DNA of 5,528 bases from Candidatus Paenalcaligenes intestinipullorum (lineage in GTDB: Bacteria; Pseudomonadota; Gammaproteobacteria; Burkholderiales; Burkholderiaceae_B), in the NCBI GenBank assembly GCA_019120675.1, contig DWUQ01000088.1, positions 1-5,528 of the forward strand, in the 5' to 3' direction. The notes under the pieces were generated by a model. That model searched no databases and was not told the DNA's origin. It was given only the letters and a program-made list of their open reading frames with translations. Of this stretch, positions 5,382-5,528 are shown one piece after another; positions within the stretch are counted from its first letter, which is position 1; each line of letters opens with the position of its first letter. Both the position numbers and the translations under genes were made by a program.

Positions 5382-5403
5382 GCAAGAGGCTTAAAAAAAG
5401 CAA
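5375..5403 (-). promoter_or_regulatory. Candidate bfd promoter, possibly leaderless
   Basis: On the minus strand GATAAT (5375-5380; 5 of 6 to TATAAT) lies 17 bases downstream of a weak TTGCTT -35 (5398-5403), with a T-rich spacer. Seven bases separate the -10 from the A of the bfd ATG, so the expected +1 falls at or next to the start codon. Combined with the missing Shine-Dalgarno, this points to a leaderless mRNA. Confidence 0.4.
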
Positions 5404-5528
5404 GCACTTTTGATGGTTTTTGTCAGCGCTTTCGCCACAGGATTCTTAGGGGCATGGCAATCTGCTTTGAGCAGGTTAAAATTATGTGTTATCCATGCAG
5501 CACCGCCCTGTATTTGTTAACTGAGAAC

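Noticed and set aside
5368..5403. Hydrophobic N-terminal extension of Bfd, which would suggest a membrane anchor
   Set aside because: Bfd proteins begin MYxCxCN. The extension comes from reading the promoter/Fur-box region as codons and has no supporting ribosome site.
5413..5520. A 35-codon plus-strand reading frame (ATG 5413 to TAA 5518) divergent from bfd
   Set aside because: There is no ribosome site, no recognisable similarity, and its start overlaps the likely bfd upstream control region. It is probably a chance frame. The region 5404-5528 holds no other feature I can support beyond a small CTGCT/AGCAG hairpin at 5462-5474.

Overview
The window looks like chromosomal DNA from a betaproteobacterium, most likely Burkholderiales and possibly an Alcaligenaceae-like genus. 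This rests on recalled family resemblance, not on a search. The main clues are the RF3 sequence, the Bfr sequence, and a short C-terminal four-cysteine signature in the protein at 3799-4458 that I associate with betaproteobacterial proteins. Most of the window is ordinary core-type gene content.

Layout. At 1-1804 three plus-strand genes are packed without gaps: the 3' part of a branched-chain amino acid carrier (brnQ), a small alpha/beta hydrolase whose ATG directly follows the brnQ stop, and a YnfA-type four-helix membrane protein that starts inside the hydrolase gene. This layout suggests one transcript with coupled translation. At 1805-2160 lies a 356-base gap. It holds a perfect TATAAT box, an 8-bp-arm inverted repeat, and a 24-codon reading frame resembling the start of an XRE/HipB-type antitoxin, so it is probably the relic of a toxin-antitoxin locus. 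At 2161-3777 is prfC (release factor RF3, complete). It is followed closely by a membrane-anchored protein of unknown function with a four-cysteine C-terminus (3799-4458).

The right end is an iron-storage locus on the minus strand. bfr (bacterioferritin, 160 aa) converges on the unknown gene, and their stop codons overlap by 4 bp. bfd (bacterioferritin-associated [2Fe-2S] ferredoxin, 88 aa) lies upstream of bfr in the same direction. A rho-independent terminator separates the two, and bfr appears to have its own promoter embedded in a long inverted repeat. The separation makes physiological sense: Bfr stores iron, while in characterised systems Bfd binds Bfr and reduces the core to release iron. 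bfd carries a good Fur-box candidate overlapping its start codon and may be transcribed as a leaderless mRNA.

I see no CRISPR array, rRNA, tRNA, insertion sequence or phage gene, and no clear unprecedented system. The most interesting items are the bfd/bfr control region, the Thr at a usual ferroxidase-ligand position in Bfr, and the antitoxin-like relic with its operator.
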